Positions 24,673-33,518 of a stretch of DNA of 52,387 nt are shown one piece after another (within the stretch, counting starts at the first letter, position 1; the number at the start of each line of letters is the position of its first letter). The position numbers and the translations under genes are program-made. Source of the DNA: Candidatus Pullilachnospira intestinigallinarum (lineage in GTDB: Bacteria > Bacillota > Clostridia > Lachnospirales > Lachnospiraceae). Below the pieces are notes generated by a model. That model saw nothing but the letters and a program-made list of their open reading frames with translations, was not told the origin of the DNA and made no database searches. The stretch covers positions 1 through 52,387 of the forward strand of contig DVIN01000005.1 of NCBI GenBank assembly GCA_018711275.1, read 5' to 3'.

Positions 24673-25224
24673 TTACCGCACCATCTGCAGGAAGGTCTGC
24701 TGCAGAGACAGATCATCGGCGAACACGCCGCGGACAATCGTGGTCACGGTCTTCGCGCCCGGTTTCTGGACGCCCCGCATGGTCATGCACAGATGCTCTG
24801 CCTCGATCATTACCATCACGCCTTTGGGGGAGAGATGCTTTTCCAGCGCGTCCGCAATCTGCGCCGTCATATTTTCCTGAATCTGCGGCCGTCTGGCAAA
24901 CACTTCCACCGTCCTTGCCAGCTTGCTCAGGCCAGCCACATGACCGTCGGGGATATAGGCCACATGCGCTTTCCCGTAAAAGGGGAGAAGATGATGCTCG
25001 CAGACGGAATAAAAAGTGATGTCTTTTTCCAGCACCATGTTGTTATGGTCTGCCTGAAACTGCTTTTTCAGATGTTCCGCCGGATCTTCATACAATCCTC
25101 CGTAAATCTGGGTACACATTTTTGCGATTCTGTCCGGGGTTTCCAGAAGCCCCTCCCGTGTGATATCCTCTCCGATTCCCTCCAGCATCAGCCGTACACC
25201 CTCTTTGATCTTCTCGTAATCCAT
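24673..25224 (-). CDS. folE: GTP cyclohydrolase I
   Basis: Converts GTP to dihydroneopterin triphosphate, the first folate step. The 183 residues include the zinc ligands Cys75 and His78 ([17 protein letters not shown]) and Cys146 ([14 protein letters not shown]). Also seen are [20 protein letters not shown] and the C-terminal [10 protein letters not shown]. The ATG at 25224 follows AGGAGG. It heads the folate operon and lies behind the leader with the probable tetrahydrofolate riboswitch. Confidence 0.97.
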   Translation of the reverse strand: MDYEKIKEGVRLMLEGIGEDITREGLLETPDRIAKMCTQIYGGLYEDPAEHLKKQFQADHNNMVLEKDITFYSVCEHHLLPFYGKAHVAYIPDGHVAGLSKLARTVEVFARRPQIQENMTAQIADALEKHLSPKGVMVMIEAEHLCMTMRGVQKPGAKTVTTIVRGVFADDLSLQQTFLQMVR

Positions 25225-25281
25225 TTTCTTTTCCTCCTGTTGTTTTGCCGCGGGATGTCTCCGGCCCTTCATATTTTTCAG

Positions 25282-25373
25282 GCAGCAAAAAAACATCCCG
25301 ATGTGTGAATTGCATCTGGAATTAACACAAATAATATCCTTCTGTCATTCCATCGGCAAAGATCGAATGACAG
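25282..25373 (-). promoter_or_regulatory. folE leader: hairpin and possible weak terminator
   Basis: Between the riboswitch and folE there is a hairpin with arms CTGTCATTC (25342-25350) and GAATGACAG (25365-25373), extended inward by three more pairs after one mismatch. Closer to the gene, a small ACAT-CCCG-ATGT hairpin (25293-25304) is followed on the minus strand by seven T. These could be the expression platform, but the second stem is too short to be sure. No gene is seen in 25225-25696. Confidence 0.45.
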
Positions 25374-25430
25374 GCATTCAATCCCTTCACATCACAATCG
25401 AGATGTATTTCATCTGGTTGCTGCAACGGG

Positions 25431-25520
25431 TGCGGATCTCATATCGTAAGACTTGCTTTTCGTTTCCGCGGCAACTCCCCATCCTCGGAACACTTGACGC
25501 ATGAAATCCTATTTTGCATA
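25431..25520 (-). promoter_or_regulatory. Probable tetrahydrofolate (THF) riboswitch
   Basis: Read on the minus strand, the segment contains in order the elements I remember from the THF aptamer: an ATAGGATTTCATGCG front strand, GCGTCAAGTG (consensus GCGUUAAGUG), TTCCG...CGGAA closing a loop GAGGATGGGGAGTTGCCG, ACGAAAAGC, and a closing ATATGAGATCCGCA. TTCAT/ATGAG and TGC/GCA can pair as the outer stems. It lies 200 bases before folE, first gene of the folate operon, the right context. Matched from memory, not by a covariance model. Confidence 0.75.
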
Positions 25521-25696
25521 TTATTTATGACAGCAGAAATTCCCGGAAGAAAACTGCTGTTTTTTCACGGCAATGAAATGCTCGCGCATCGTTCTTTTCA
25601 TTGCTGGGAGAAGTATACCATACTTTTCCGCAAAAGTACAGTATTTTCTCCCTTTTCCACAGGACAGTCCGTCCGGAAGGCCGACACGCTGCCGAT

Positions 25697-27295
25697 CTAC
25701 TCCAGTCCTGTCACGGTGCAGACCGGATCTCCTTCCAGATACGCCATGGTCACAGAATCCCCTTCCGTCAAAGCCACGACCTTCAGGAAATCCTGAACCG
25801 GCACATCAAAAATCCGACTGTCTCCTTCCAGTACCAGATAAAAGTGGGAATTCCCGTCGATTACACTCTGCGCAATCCGGGCGATCCTTCCGGAAACCTT
25901 CTGAATCTCTCCCCCGTCCGCGCCGGAAGAAATTCCGCTGGAGGCCAGCATCTGAATGTATGCCTCTTCACACTGAGATACGGAATCTCCCACCGCCACG
26001 TTCTGATACTTCTGGATATTGACCATGGCATACTTTTTCACAAGCCCGGCGTCATCTTTCAATGCCATAAAGTAGGTCGGTTCTCCGGAAATATTCAGCA
26101 GAATGGGGAACGTGGCCCGATAGCCCAGATTCTGTACCTGCCCTTCCGCCGATTCCATGGCAGAATACTCCTCCGCTCCATTCACCTCATAGTAGCGGGT
26201 CTCCCGGGTACGCTGATTCATCAGAACGAATCCCACATTGGACCGGTCTCCGCTGACACTGGTTACGCCGGTATACACCCACACGTCATCCTCCATGGCC
26301 ATGTAATTATACCCGTCCGTGGTCTTCAGACAACCCTTCTGCCCGAACACACTGTTGATGTAGCCGCCTCCCAGCGTACCGTGATAGTCATAGAGCTGAA
26401 TCAGAAGATCCGCCGGATTCGCCCGATCCACCCACTCCGGACAATCCTCAATGGCGTAGTCCTTACATTCCCCCGTCTGCGCGTTGCACAGTACCACGCG
26501 GCCGATGGTCTGTCCTCCAAACAGCCCGATCTCGAATTTTTTCACCGGACAGATCCAGTAAGGCGTGCCCTTGTCGTCAATCTCAAAACTCAGCTGATCG
26601 AAAAGATAGGTGGGATAGCAGAAACGCAGATGCCGGTAAATATTACGATTCAGATATTCTGCCTCCGAATACCGGATCGGCTGTTCCAACTGTACCAGCT
26701 CCGTGTTCTGGGTGGTCATATCTATCATAATATAAGCCGGAATTCCGGAAGACTGATTGGTCAGCCACTTGACGGGACTGGCATAGACCAGCGGCGTCAC
26801 CCGTACCGGTTTCCCCTGATAGTTGATCTGTGAATAAAGCTCGCTGACTTCGAACTGGGAAACCATATCCACCATACTTCCCATCTTCCGGTTTCCCAGA
26901 AGCGAAGCGCTGTCCTTATCCAGCAGCGGAATCTGGCTGTAATCCACCGGCCTGATGTCTTCTGTAAAACTTCGATCCTCCACCGTCAGAAGCTTACTGT
27001 ATTTTTTTGCATTGACAATCGGCGAGGACAGAATTGCTCCCACCACATAAACCAGCACGATGACGCCCACCACGGCCAGGCCCGCTTTCATAAACCGGCT
27101 CTCCCTGATCTCGCTGACAGTGCGAAGCCGCTTTCTGGACGCGTACGCCGCCAGAATCAGCAGCCCCAGAACAATAAAAAACATCCAGAATCCGGTGGAA
27201 TGAATGTTGATGGCCGGCAAAGCCACATAGTAGTAAATACCCGCCGCCAGCAAAATTGCCAGCACCAGCAGCAGCTTCCATTTTCCTTTTTTCAT
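25697..27295 (-). CDS. Large membrane-anchored protein of unknown function
   Basis: A 532-residue protein with three N-terminal membrane helices (about residues 7-27, 34-52 and 70-92), then a 440-residue outer or inner domain. Visible segments of that domain include VRVTPLVYASPVKWL, GIPAYIMIDMTTQNTELVQ, HGTLGGGYINSVFG and a C-terminal strand-rich part (LVLEGDSRIFDVP, GDSVTMAYLEGDPVCTV). No catalytic motif recognised. I have seen similar sequences labelled only as hypothetical in Lachnospiraceae. It stands alone, with its own sigma-A promoter (27420-27448) and no obvious partner. The ATG at 27295 gives a good lysine-flanked first helix. Confidence 0.75.
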   Translation of the reverse strand: MKKGKWKLLLVLAILLAAGIYYYVALPAINIHSTGFWMFFIVLGLLILAAYASRKRLRTVSEIRESRFMKAGLAVVGVIVLVYVVGAILSSPIVNAKKYSKLLTVEDRSFTEDIRPVDYSQIPLLDKDSASLLGNRKMGSMVDMVSQFEVSELYSQINYQGKPVRVTPLVYASPVKWLTNQSSGIPAYIMIDMTTQNTELVQLEQPIRYSEAEYLNRNIYRHLRFCYPTYLFDQLSFEIDDKGTPYWICPVKKFEIGLFGGQTIGRVVLCNAQTGECKDYAIEDCPEWVDRANPADLLIQLYDYHGTLGGGYINSVFGQKGCLKTTDGYNYMAMEDDVWVYTGVTSVSGDRSNVGFVLMNQRTRETRYYEVNGAEEYSAMESAEGQVQNLGYRATFPILLNISGEPTYFMALKDDAGLVKKYAMVNIQKYQNVAVGDSVSQCEEAYIQMLASSGISSGADGGEIQKVSGRIARIAQSVIDGNSHFYLVLEGDSRIFDVPVQDFLKVVALTEGDSVTMAYLEGDPVCTVTGLE

Positions 27296-27419
27296 AAACC
27301 GATTCCTTTCCTTAAAATCCCTTTCCGGGGTTTTTCTGCGGCAGGCACCCGGATTTCAGTGAAACCGCATACCGGCTGTTCTCTCCCGATACCGGATTCT
27401 TCTGCCACCTATGAAGGAC

Positions 27420-27448
27420 AATATAAGCCAGCCTGTCATTTCCGTCAA
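27420..27448 (-). promoter_or_regulatory. Promoter of the 532-residue membrane protein gene
   Basis: TTGACG (27443-27448) and TATATT (27420-27425) with a 17-base spacer on the minus strand, about 125 bases before the start codon. Confidence 0.6.
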
Positions 27449-27480
27449 GGCAATTTTCATGGATTTAAGAGAAATGTTAG

Positions 27481-27497
27481 ACAGTTGTAACAACTGT
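27481..27497. repeat. Perfect inverted repeat upstream of the membrane protein promoter
   Basis: ACAGTTG-TAA-CAACTGT, 17 bases, lies 32 bases upstream of the -35 box. Its size and place fit a dimeric regulator site; it could also be an RNA hairpin of the preceding transcript. Confidence 0.5.
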
Positions 27498-27509
27498 ACA
27501 TATTTCCAC

Positions 27510-27552
27510 AAAAAAGCGGATTCCCACAGAATGTGAGACATCCGCTTTTTTT
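27510..27552. terminator. Terminator of the EF-G-like gene
   Basis: AAAAAAGCGGAT and ATCCGCTTTTTTT flank an 18-base loop, 37 bases after the stop codon at 27589. A- and T-runs on both sides make it usable in both directions. Confidence 0.8.
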
Positions 27553-27588
27553 CCTCTTTCTTCATACTCCGGCCCCGCGGGCCTTTTC

Positions 27589-29679
27589 TCAGTCTTCTCC
27601 GTTCTCCAGTTTTCCGGCTCTTGCTTCGATCTCCTTCTCCTGTACATCCGCAGGCGCCTGCTCATATCTTGCAAACGTGTAGGAGAAATCTCCCGCGCCT
27701 CCCGTCATGGAACGCAGGGTTGTGGAGTAGCCGTAAATCTCCAGCTGCGGCACATCCGCTTCCACAACGGTGTAGCCGTCCCGGTCGGGATTCATACCCA
27801 GTACTCTTCCTCTGCGTTTGTTGAGATCTCCCATCACGTCACCGGTATATTTGTCCGGAACACGAACTTTCATGTTGACAATGGGCTCCAGAAGCACCGG
27901 GGAAGCTGCCAGGAATCCCTCCTTAAACGCCATCTTGGTGGCGGTCTTAAATGCCATTTCGGAGGAATCCACCGGATGATAGGAACCATCGTACAGCACC
28001 GCTTTTACGCCCACCACCGGATAGGCCGCCAGCGGTCCCGCTGTCACAGACTCCTGCAGTCCTTTTTCCACGGCCGGGAAATAATTCTTGGGTACGGCGC
28101 CTCCCACCACGGTCTGTTCGAAAACAAAGGGCGTCTCCAGATCCCCGGAAGGCTCGAAGGTCATCTTGACATGGCCGTACTGTCCATGGCCGCCGGACTG
28201 TTTCTTATACTTTTTGTCAATGTCGGATTTCTTCCGGATCGTCTCGCGGAAAGCTACCTTGGGTCTGGAAACCTCCACATTGACCTTATACTGCTCCTTC
28301 AGCTTGCTGACAATCACATCAATATGCTGATCGCCCATTCCGTAAATCAATGTCTGGTGATTGGCGGAATCGTTCACCACACGCATGGTCAGATCCTCCT
28401 GGCACATCTTTGTCAGCGCCTGGGAAATCTTGTCCACATCCCCTTTGTTCACTGCTTTATACCGCTTGCAGGTATAGGGAACGGAGATATCCGGTTTTCC
28501 GTAAAGCACAGGGGTGCTCTTGGTTGCCAGGCTGTCGCCGGTGCGAAGCTCGCTGATTTTTGCCACCGCTCCCAGATCTCCGGCATGAAGCTCAGGAACC
28601 TCCACCGGACGGGCGCCTTCCAGCACATACAGTTTGCCGCACTTCACCTCGGTGTCCTGATCCACATCATAGAGGACATCGCCGGACTTGATAACGCCGG
28701 AGCATACCTTCATCATGGAATATTTTCCCAGGAAGGGATCCACGATGGTCTTGAAAATAGTGGCGGATTTGCTCATGGTAAAATCGTAATTGGCCTCGAA
28801 AATCTCACTGGTGTTTTTGATGATACCGGCTTTTTCTCTTTCCGCCGGGCTGGGGAAGTATCCGCAGATATCGTCCAGCAGGTTTCTCACGCCCTGAAGA
28901 TTCACCGGGGAACCCATGCACACCGGCACCAGGCTTCCATCGCCCACACACAGGGCCAGAGCCGCGGAGATCTCCGATACGGAGAACTCATCGCCCTCGA
29001 AATAGCGGTCCATAAACTCCTCGCTGGTCTCGGCAACCGCCTCCAGGAGAATCTCCCGGTACTTCTCAAGATATTCCCTGGAATACTCCGGAACCGGGCA
29101 CTCCACCTTTTCGTCCTTATTCATATAGCGGCGGCCCTTATTCTTTACAATATTGATATATCCCACGAACTTTCCATCCTCACGGATCGGCATGTGAAGA
29201 GGCGCGATTCTCTTTCCGTAAAGTTCCGTCAGATCTTCTACCACCTGACGGTAGCTGACGTCATCGATATCCATCTCTGTAACAAAAATCATACGGGGCA
29301 GACGGTACTTTTCACACAGCTCCCAGGCTTTCTGGGTACCCACCTGCACGCCGGATTTTCCGGATACCACGATCACCGCCGCGTCCGCTGCGGCGGCAGC
29401 TTCCTCCGCTTCGCCCACGAAGTCAAAAAATCCGGGAGTATCCAGAATATTCACCTTCATCTTATCCCACTGAATGGGAACCATGGTTGTACTGATTGAA
29501 AATTTACGTTTGATTTCCTCTTTATCATAATCGCTGATGGTATTTCCATCTGCAACCTTGCCCAGCCGATTGGTAATACCTGAAAGATAGGCCATCGCTT
29601 CTGTCAGGGTTGTTTTTCCTGCTCCGCCATGACCAAGCAGCACCACATTCCTGATTCTGTCAGTTCTGAAAACGTCCAT
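27589..29679 (-). CDS. Elongation factor G-like GTPase (EF-G paralogue)
   Basis: A 696-residue translational GTPase with all EF-G domains. The G domain differs from canonical EF-G. G1 is GHGGAGKTTL (16-25). G3 is DTPGF (80-84), so the catalytic His of DTPGH is Phe. G4 is Thr134-Glu-Met-Asp137 in place of NKxD. Domain IV carries GGHGQYGHVKMTFEPSG and domain V NKRRGRVLGMNP. Variant G3 motifs are usual in this EF-G-like branch, which is distinct from the main FusA and whose role in translation is poorly known. It stands alone with its own promoter and terminator, away from any str operon, which supports the paralogue call. Confidence 0.88.
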   Translation of the reverse strand: MDVFRTDRIRNVVLLGHGGAGKTTLTEAMAYLSGITNRLGKVADGNTISDYDKEEIKRKFSISTTMVPIQWDKMKVNILDTPGFFDFVGEAEEAAAAADAAVIVVSGKSGVQVGTQKAWELCEKYRLPRMIFVTEMDIDDVSYRQVVEDLTELYGKRIAPLHMPIREDGKFVGYINIVKNKGRRYMNKDEKVECPVPEYSREYLEKYREILLEAVAETSEEFMDRYFEGDEFSVSEISAALALCVGDGSLVPVCMGSPVNLQGVRNLLDDICGYFPSPAEREKAGIIKNTSEIFEANYDFTMSKSATIFKTIVDPFLGKYSMMKVCSGVIKSGDVLYDVDQDTEVKCGKLYVLEGARPVEVPELHAGDLGAVAKISELRTGDSLATKSTPVLYGKPDISVPYTCKRYKAVNKGDVDKISQALTKMCQEDLTMRVVNDSANHQTLIYGMGDQHIDVIVSKLKEQYKVNVEVSRPKVAFRETIRKKSDIDKKYKKQSGGHGQYGHVKMTFEPSGDLETPFVFEQTVVGGAVPKNYFPAVEKGLQESVTAGPLAAYPVVGVKAVLYDGSYHPVDSSEMAFKTATKMAFKEGFLAASPVLLEPIVNMKVRVPDKYTGDVMGDLNKRRGRVLGMNPDRDGYTVVEADVPQLEIYGYSTTLRSMTGGAGDFSYTFARYEQAPADVQEKEIEARAGKLENGED

Positions 29680-29710
29680 ATGTAATACCTCCCAAAATTA
29701 GTATGGTTAT

Positions 29711-29740
29711 ATTTTACTAAAACTTCTTGAATATTTCAAG
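29711..29740 (-). promoter_or_regulatory. Promoter of the EF-G-like gene with an inverted repeat on the -35
   Basis: TTGAAA (29734-29739) and TAAAAT (29711-29716) lie 17 bases apart on the minus strand. CTTGA-N5-TCAAG (29726-29740) overlaps the -35 and could be an operator. Confidence 0.6.
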
Positions 29741-29880
29741 TAATATATGGAATATTCACAATTATTTTCCCAAAATCTTTTCAGTAATCCGTTCTTTCTT
29801 TTATATTTTTCATGAATTTCAGATAATTTTGGTCACTTTAATGGTTTCTGTTTTATTTTGCGCTTTAAAGTGTTAAATTG

Positions 29881-29909
29881 TTGACTTTTACAGACACCTG
29901 CCGTACAAT
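29881..29909 (+). promoter_or_regulatory. Promoter of the aromatic operon
   Basis: TTGACT (29881-29886) and TACAAT (29904-29909) with a 17-base spacer, about 70 bases before the DAHP synthase start. No T-box or TRAP-like leader is evident in the short 5' untranslated region. The rest of 29741-29880 is AT-rich with nothing else recognised. Confidence 0.75.
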
Positions 29910-29981
29910 ATCTACAGCAGAAATACAGGAAAATTTCCCGCTTCAGGGATTTTCCAATCTACAGGAAATGAGGACCAGATC

Positions 29982-31001
29982 ATGATTATTGTAATGAAAC
30001 CGGGCGCTCCCCAGAGCGCCGTTCAGTCCGTAGCCGGAGTTGTCCGCGACAAAGGACTTGAAACCCATCTCTCCCAGGGAGAACAGGTAACCATCATCGG
30101 CGTGGTGGGGGACAAGACCCGCCTGAACAGCCAGCAGCTGCAGGCGATGCCATATGTGGACCGGATTGTTCCCATCACGGAGAGTTATAAACTCAGCAAC
30201 CGGAAATTTCATCCCCAGCCCACCCGGGTAAAAGTGGGAAACCATGAGATCGGCCCGGATACCCTGACCATCATGGCAGGGCCCTGCGCCGTGGAGACGG
30301 AGGAACAGCTGATGACCATCGCCCGGGCAGTGAAAAAATCCGGCGCGCAGATTGTCCGCGGCGGCGCCTACAAGCCCCGCACCTCCCCCTATTCTTTCCA
30401 GGGTCTGGAAGAAGAAGGACTCCGTTATATGGCGGAGGCCAAAAAGGAAACCGGACTGGCCACCATCTGCGAGGTAATCAGCGAGGCGGCCATTGAGGCG
30501 GCCGCCAAATATGTGGATATGATTCAGATCGGCGCCCGCAATATGCAGAATTTCCAGCTTCTGCGGGAAGCCGGCCGTTCAAAAATGCCGGTACTGCTGA
30601 AAAGAGGCCTGGCAGCCACCATCGACGAATGGCTGAATGCCGCCGAGTATATCATCGCCGAGGGCAATCCCAACGTGGTGCTCTGCGAACGCGGTATCCG
30701 CACCTATGAGACGGCCACCAGAAACACACTGGATCTGAGCGCCGTTCCCGTAATCCGGGAAAAATCCCACCTTCCCATCATCGTGGATCCCAGCCATGCC
30801 ACCGGTGTAGCCGCCTATGTTCCTCCGCTGGCGAAAGCCGGCGTGGCCTGCGGCGCGGACGGACTGATGATCGAGGTACATAACGATCCCGCCCATGCGC
30901 TGTCCGACGGACCTCAGTCTCTTACTTTCGAGCAGTTCGGGACGCTGATGTCGGATCTCGCGCCTTACATTCAGCTTGCAGAAAGGAAACTGACTCTATG
31001 A
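29982..31001 (+). CDS. aroF: 3-deoxy-7-phosphoheptulonate (DAHP) synthase
   Basis: Condenses phosphoenolpyruvate and erythrose 4-phosphate, the entry to the shikimate pathway. The 339 residues comprise an N-terminal ferredoxin-like regulatory domain (about 1-65, MIIVMKPGAPQSAVQSV) and a barrel with TIMAGPCAVETEEQL, GGAYKPRTSPYSFQGL, IQIGARNMQNFQLL, VLLKRG, and the metal-binding IIVDPSHATG and MIEVHNDP. This type I-beta layout (as in Thermotoga) is feedback-inhibited through the N-terminal domain by aromatic amino acids. The tyrA start overlaps its stop codon. Confidence 0.95.
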   Translation: MIIVMKPGAPQSAVQSVAGVVRDKGLETHLSQGEQVTIIGVVGDKTRLNSQQLQAMPYVDRIVPITESYKLSNRKFHPQPTRVKVGNHEIGPDTLTIMAGPCAVETEEQLMTIARAVKKSGAQIVRGGAYKPRTSPYSFQGLEEEGLRYMAEAKKETGLATICEVISEAAIEAAAKYVDMIQIGARNMQNFQLLREAGRSKMPVLLKRGLAATIDEWLNAAEYIIAEGNPNVVLCERGIRTYETATRNTLDLSAVPVIREKSHLPIIVDPSHATGVAAYVPPLAKAGVACGADGLMIEVHNDPAHALSDGPQSLTFEQFGTLMSDLAPYIQLAERKLTL

Positions 31002-32104
31002 CAGAGGAAAGACTTCATATAGGATTCATCGGTCTGGGACTCATCGGCGGATCCATCGCCAAATCCCTGCGCCGCTTTCATCCGGACAGCGTGCTGTATG
31101 CTTATACGCGCACCGAAGCCACCCTCCAAACAGCGGCGCAGGAGGGCGTCATTGACGTCTGCTGCGGACAGCAGGATCCGCGTTTTTCGGAATGTGACTA
31201 TATTTTCCTGTGCGCTCCTGTGGAGGAGAATATCTCCTATCTCTCCTGGCTGAAGGAGATCATCCGGCCCGGCTGCATCATCACGGATGTGGGAAGTGTA
31301 AAAGGTGAGATTCATCAGGCTGTACAGAATCTGGAGATGGACGGCTGCTTCATCGGCGGCCATCCCATGGCGGGCTCTGAGAAAACGGGATATGCCAGCT
31401 CCACGGATTTTCTTCTGGAAAACGCCTATTACATTCTGACTCCCGGCGGAGAGGTGGAAGTTACCAGACTCTCCGCTTTCATGGAATTGATCGCTTCTTT
31501 CGGGGCGATTCCAATGGTTCTCACCTGCCAGGAGCATGACTATATCACGGCAGCGGTAAGTCACCTGCCGCATATCATTGCGTCCACTCTGGTCAATGCC
31601 ATTCACAAGATGGATACGCAGGAAGAACATATGAAACAGATCGCCGCCGGCGGATTCCGGGATATCACCAGAATCGCTTCTTCCTCCCCGGTGATGTGGC
31701 AGCAGATCTGTCTGGAAAACCGGGATATGATTTCCCGGGTGCTGGATGAGTATATCCGCCTGCTGGTTCAGGCCCGCTGCTGGGTGGACAACGGCGACTC
31801 CGAAGAGCTCTACCGGATGTTTTCCGACTCCCGGGACTACCGGGATTCCCTGCCCGATTCTTCCAGAGGCATGCTGCCAAAGGAGTTTACTCTTTACTGC
31901 GACATATACGACGAAGCCGGCGGTATCGCCACCATCGCCACACTGCTGGCCATGAACAATATCAACATTAAAAACATCGGCATTGTCCATAACCGGGAAT
32001 TTGAGGAAGGGGTTCTGCGCATCGAATTTTACGAGGAGGAAGCGCTGAAAAAATCCGACAAAGTGCTGCGGGAGCGGAATTACCGCGTCCATGTCCGCAG
32101 CTGA
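30998..32104 (+). CDS. tyrA: Prephenate dehydrogenase with C-terminal ACT domain
   Basis: Oxidises prephenate to 4-hydroxyphenylpyruvate for tyrosine. The 368 residues begin with the NAD-binding GFIGLGLIGGSIAKSL, followed by the family motif GGHPMAGSEKTGYASS with the substrate-binding His. The helical dimer domain has GGFRDITRIASSSPVMW. From about residue 290 a C-terminal ACT domain (LYCDIYDEAGGIATIATLL) probably gives tyrosine feedback. The ATG overlaps the aroF stop by four bases (ATGA). It could also use arogenate; the sequence alone does not decide this. Confidence 0.95.
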   Translation: MTEERLHIGFIGLGLIGGSIAKSLRRFHPDSVLYAYTRTEATLQTAAQEGVIDVCCGQQDPRFSECDYIFLCAPVEENISYLSWLKEIIRPGCIITDVGSVKGEIHQAVQNLEMDGCFIGGHPMAGSEKTGYASSTDFLLENAYYILTPGGEVEVTRLSAFMELIASFGAIPMVLTCQEHDYITAAVSHLPHIIASTLVNAIHKMDTQEEHMKQIAAGGFRDITRIASSSPVMWQQICLENRDMISRVLDEYIRLLVQARCWVDNGDSEELYRMFSDSRDYRDSLPDSSRGMLPKEFTLYCDIYDEAGGIATIATLLAMNNINIKNIGIVHNREFEEGVLRIEFYEEEALKKSDKVLRERNYRVHVRS

Positions 32105-32130
32105 TACCAACAGACGGGAGGAATTATTTT

Positions 32131-33411
32131 ATGGAAATCAAACAGGCAAAAAAGCCTCTGCGGGGCGTGGTGTCCGTTCCCGGCGACAAATCCATCAGCC
32201 ATCGGGCGGTGATGCTGGGCGCGCTGGCGGACGGAACCACCAGAATCCGGAATTTTCTGCAGGGCGCCGACTGTCTCTCCACCATTGACTGCTTTTCCCA
32301 TATGGGAATCACCGTGGATAACCTGGGGGATGAGGTGCTGGTACACGGCAAAGGGCTCCACGACCTTTCGGCCCCCGATCAGATTCTCGACGTGGGAAAC
32401 AGCGGCACCACCACAAGACTTTTGTCCGGTATTCTGGCGGGGCAGCCGTTTACCAGCGAACTGACCGGGGACGCCTCTATTCAGAGCCGTCCCATGAACC
32501 GGATCATCCGTCCCCTGTCCCAGATGGGCGCAAAAGTGGAAAGCGTTAAAAACAACGGTTGCGTTCCCCTGCGGATCAGCGGACATTCCCTCACCGGCAT
32601 TCAGTACCAATCCCCGGTGGCTTCCGCCCAGGTAAAATCCTGTGTGCTGCTGGCCGGCCTTTACGCGGACGCCCCCACCTCGGTGACAGAACCCTGGGTT
32701 TCCAGGGATCACACGGAAAGGATGCTGGCCCGGTTTGGGGCCCGGGTGGAGACAGAAGATACCACCGCCACCATCTGGCCGGATCCTTCTCTGCAGGCCG
32801 CGGATCTGTATGTGCCGGGAGATATTTCCTCTGCCGCCTACTTTATCGCCGCGGCCCTTCTGGTTCCGGGCTCTGAGGTGCTGATCCGCAACGTGGGAAT
32901 CAATCCCACCAGGGATGGACTCCTTCGTGTCTGCCGGGCCATGGGCGCGGATATCACCCTGGAAAACAGACAGGATGCTTCCGGAGAGCCCTGTGCAGAT
33001 CTTCTGGTACGCTACAGCGAGCTTACCGGCGCCACTGTGGAAGGCGGACTGATTCCGGCTCTCATTGACGAGCTTCCGGTGGTGGCCATTCTGGCCGCAT
33101 TTGCTCATGGAACCACCGTCATCCGCAATGCGGAGGAACTGAAGGTGAAGGAATCCAACCGTCTCGATATCATGGTTACGGAGCTGAAAGCCATGGGCTG
33201 TGACATCGAAGGCACGGAAGACGGGATGATCATCCACGGCGGCCGCCCCCTTGAAGGCGCCGTCATCGACAGCCGTCTGGACCACCGGATTGCCATGTCC
33301 TTTGCCATCGCGGGGCTGGCTGCCCGGGGAACCACCACCATCCTGCGGTCCGACTGCGTAGATATCTCCTATCCCGGCTTTTACGGGGATCTGGAAAAGC
33401 TGCAGCACTGA
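32131..33411 (+). CDS. aroA: 3-phosphoshikimate 1-carboxyvinyltransferase (EPSP synthase)
   Basis: Transfers enolpyruvyl from PEP to shikimate 3-phosphate. The 426 residues show PGDKSISHRAVMLGALADG near the N-terminus, GNSGTTTRLLSGIL, SRPMNRIIRPLSQMGA, and LLAGLYADAPTSVTEPWVSR followed by DHTERML. Towards the C-terminus are ELKVKESNRLD and the conserved DHRIAMSFAIAGL. The segment spacing is like Bacillus-type class II enzymes. It follows tyrA by 26 bases with a GGGAGG site, and ends the operon at a strong terminator. Confidence 0.96.
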   Translation: MEIKQAKKPLRGVVSVPGDKSISHRAVMLGALADGTTRIRNFLQGADCLSTIDCFSHMGITVDNLGDEVLVHGKGLHDLSAPDQILDVGNSGTTTRLLSGILAGQPFTSELTGDASIQSRPMNRIIRPLSQMGAKVESVKNNGCVPLRISGHSLTGIQYQSPVASAQVKSCVLLAGLYADAPTSVTEPWVSRDHTERMLARFGARVETEDTTATIWPDPSLQAADLYVPGDISSAAYFIAAALLVPGSEVLIRNVGINPTRDGLLRVCRAMGADITLENRQDASGEPCADLLVRYSELTGATVEGGLIPALIDELPVVAILAAFAHGTTVIRNAEELKVKESNRLDIMVTELKAMGCDIEGTEDGMIIHGGRPLEGAVIDSRLDHRIAMSFAIAGLAARGTTTILRSDCVDISYPGFYGDLEKLQH

Positions 33412-33438
33412 TTCCCGGCCATCTTTGAAAACGGCATC

Positions 33439-33492
33439 AAAAAAGGAAGCTTAACTGCCGACCCTACGGTCAGCTGATAAGCTTCCTTTTTT
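33439..33492. terminator. Terminator of the aromatic operon
   Basis: AAAAAAGGAAGCTTA and TAAGCTTCCTTTTTT enclose a loop with its own small stem (TGCCGACC...GGTCAGC). It probably also serves the convergent histidine phosphatase gene. Confidence 0.9.
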
Positions 33493-33518
33493 ATAAAACG
33501 CGCGGTTCCTTCCGCCTT

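Noticed and set aside
25301-25504. Plus-strand ORF in the folE leader
   Set aside because: It overlaps the riboswitch on the other strand, lacks a ribosome site and has no protein-like pattern.
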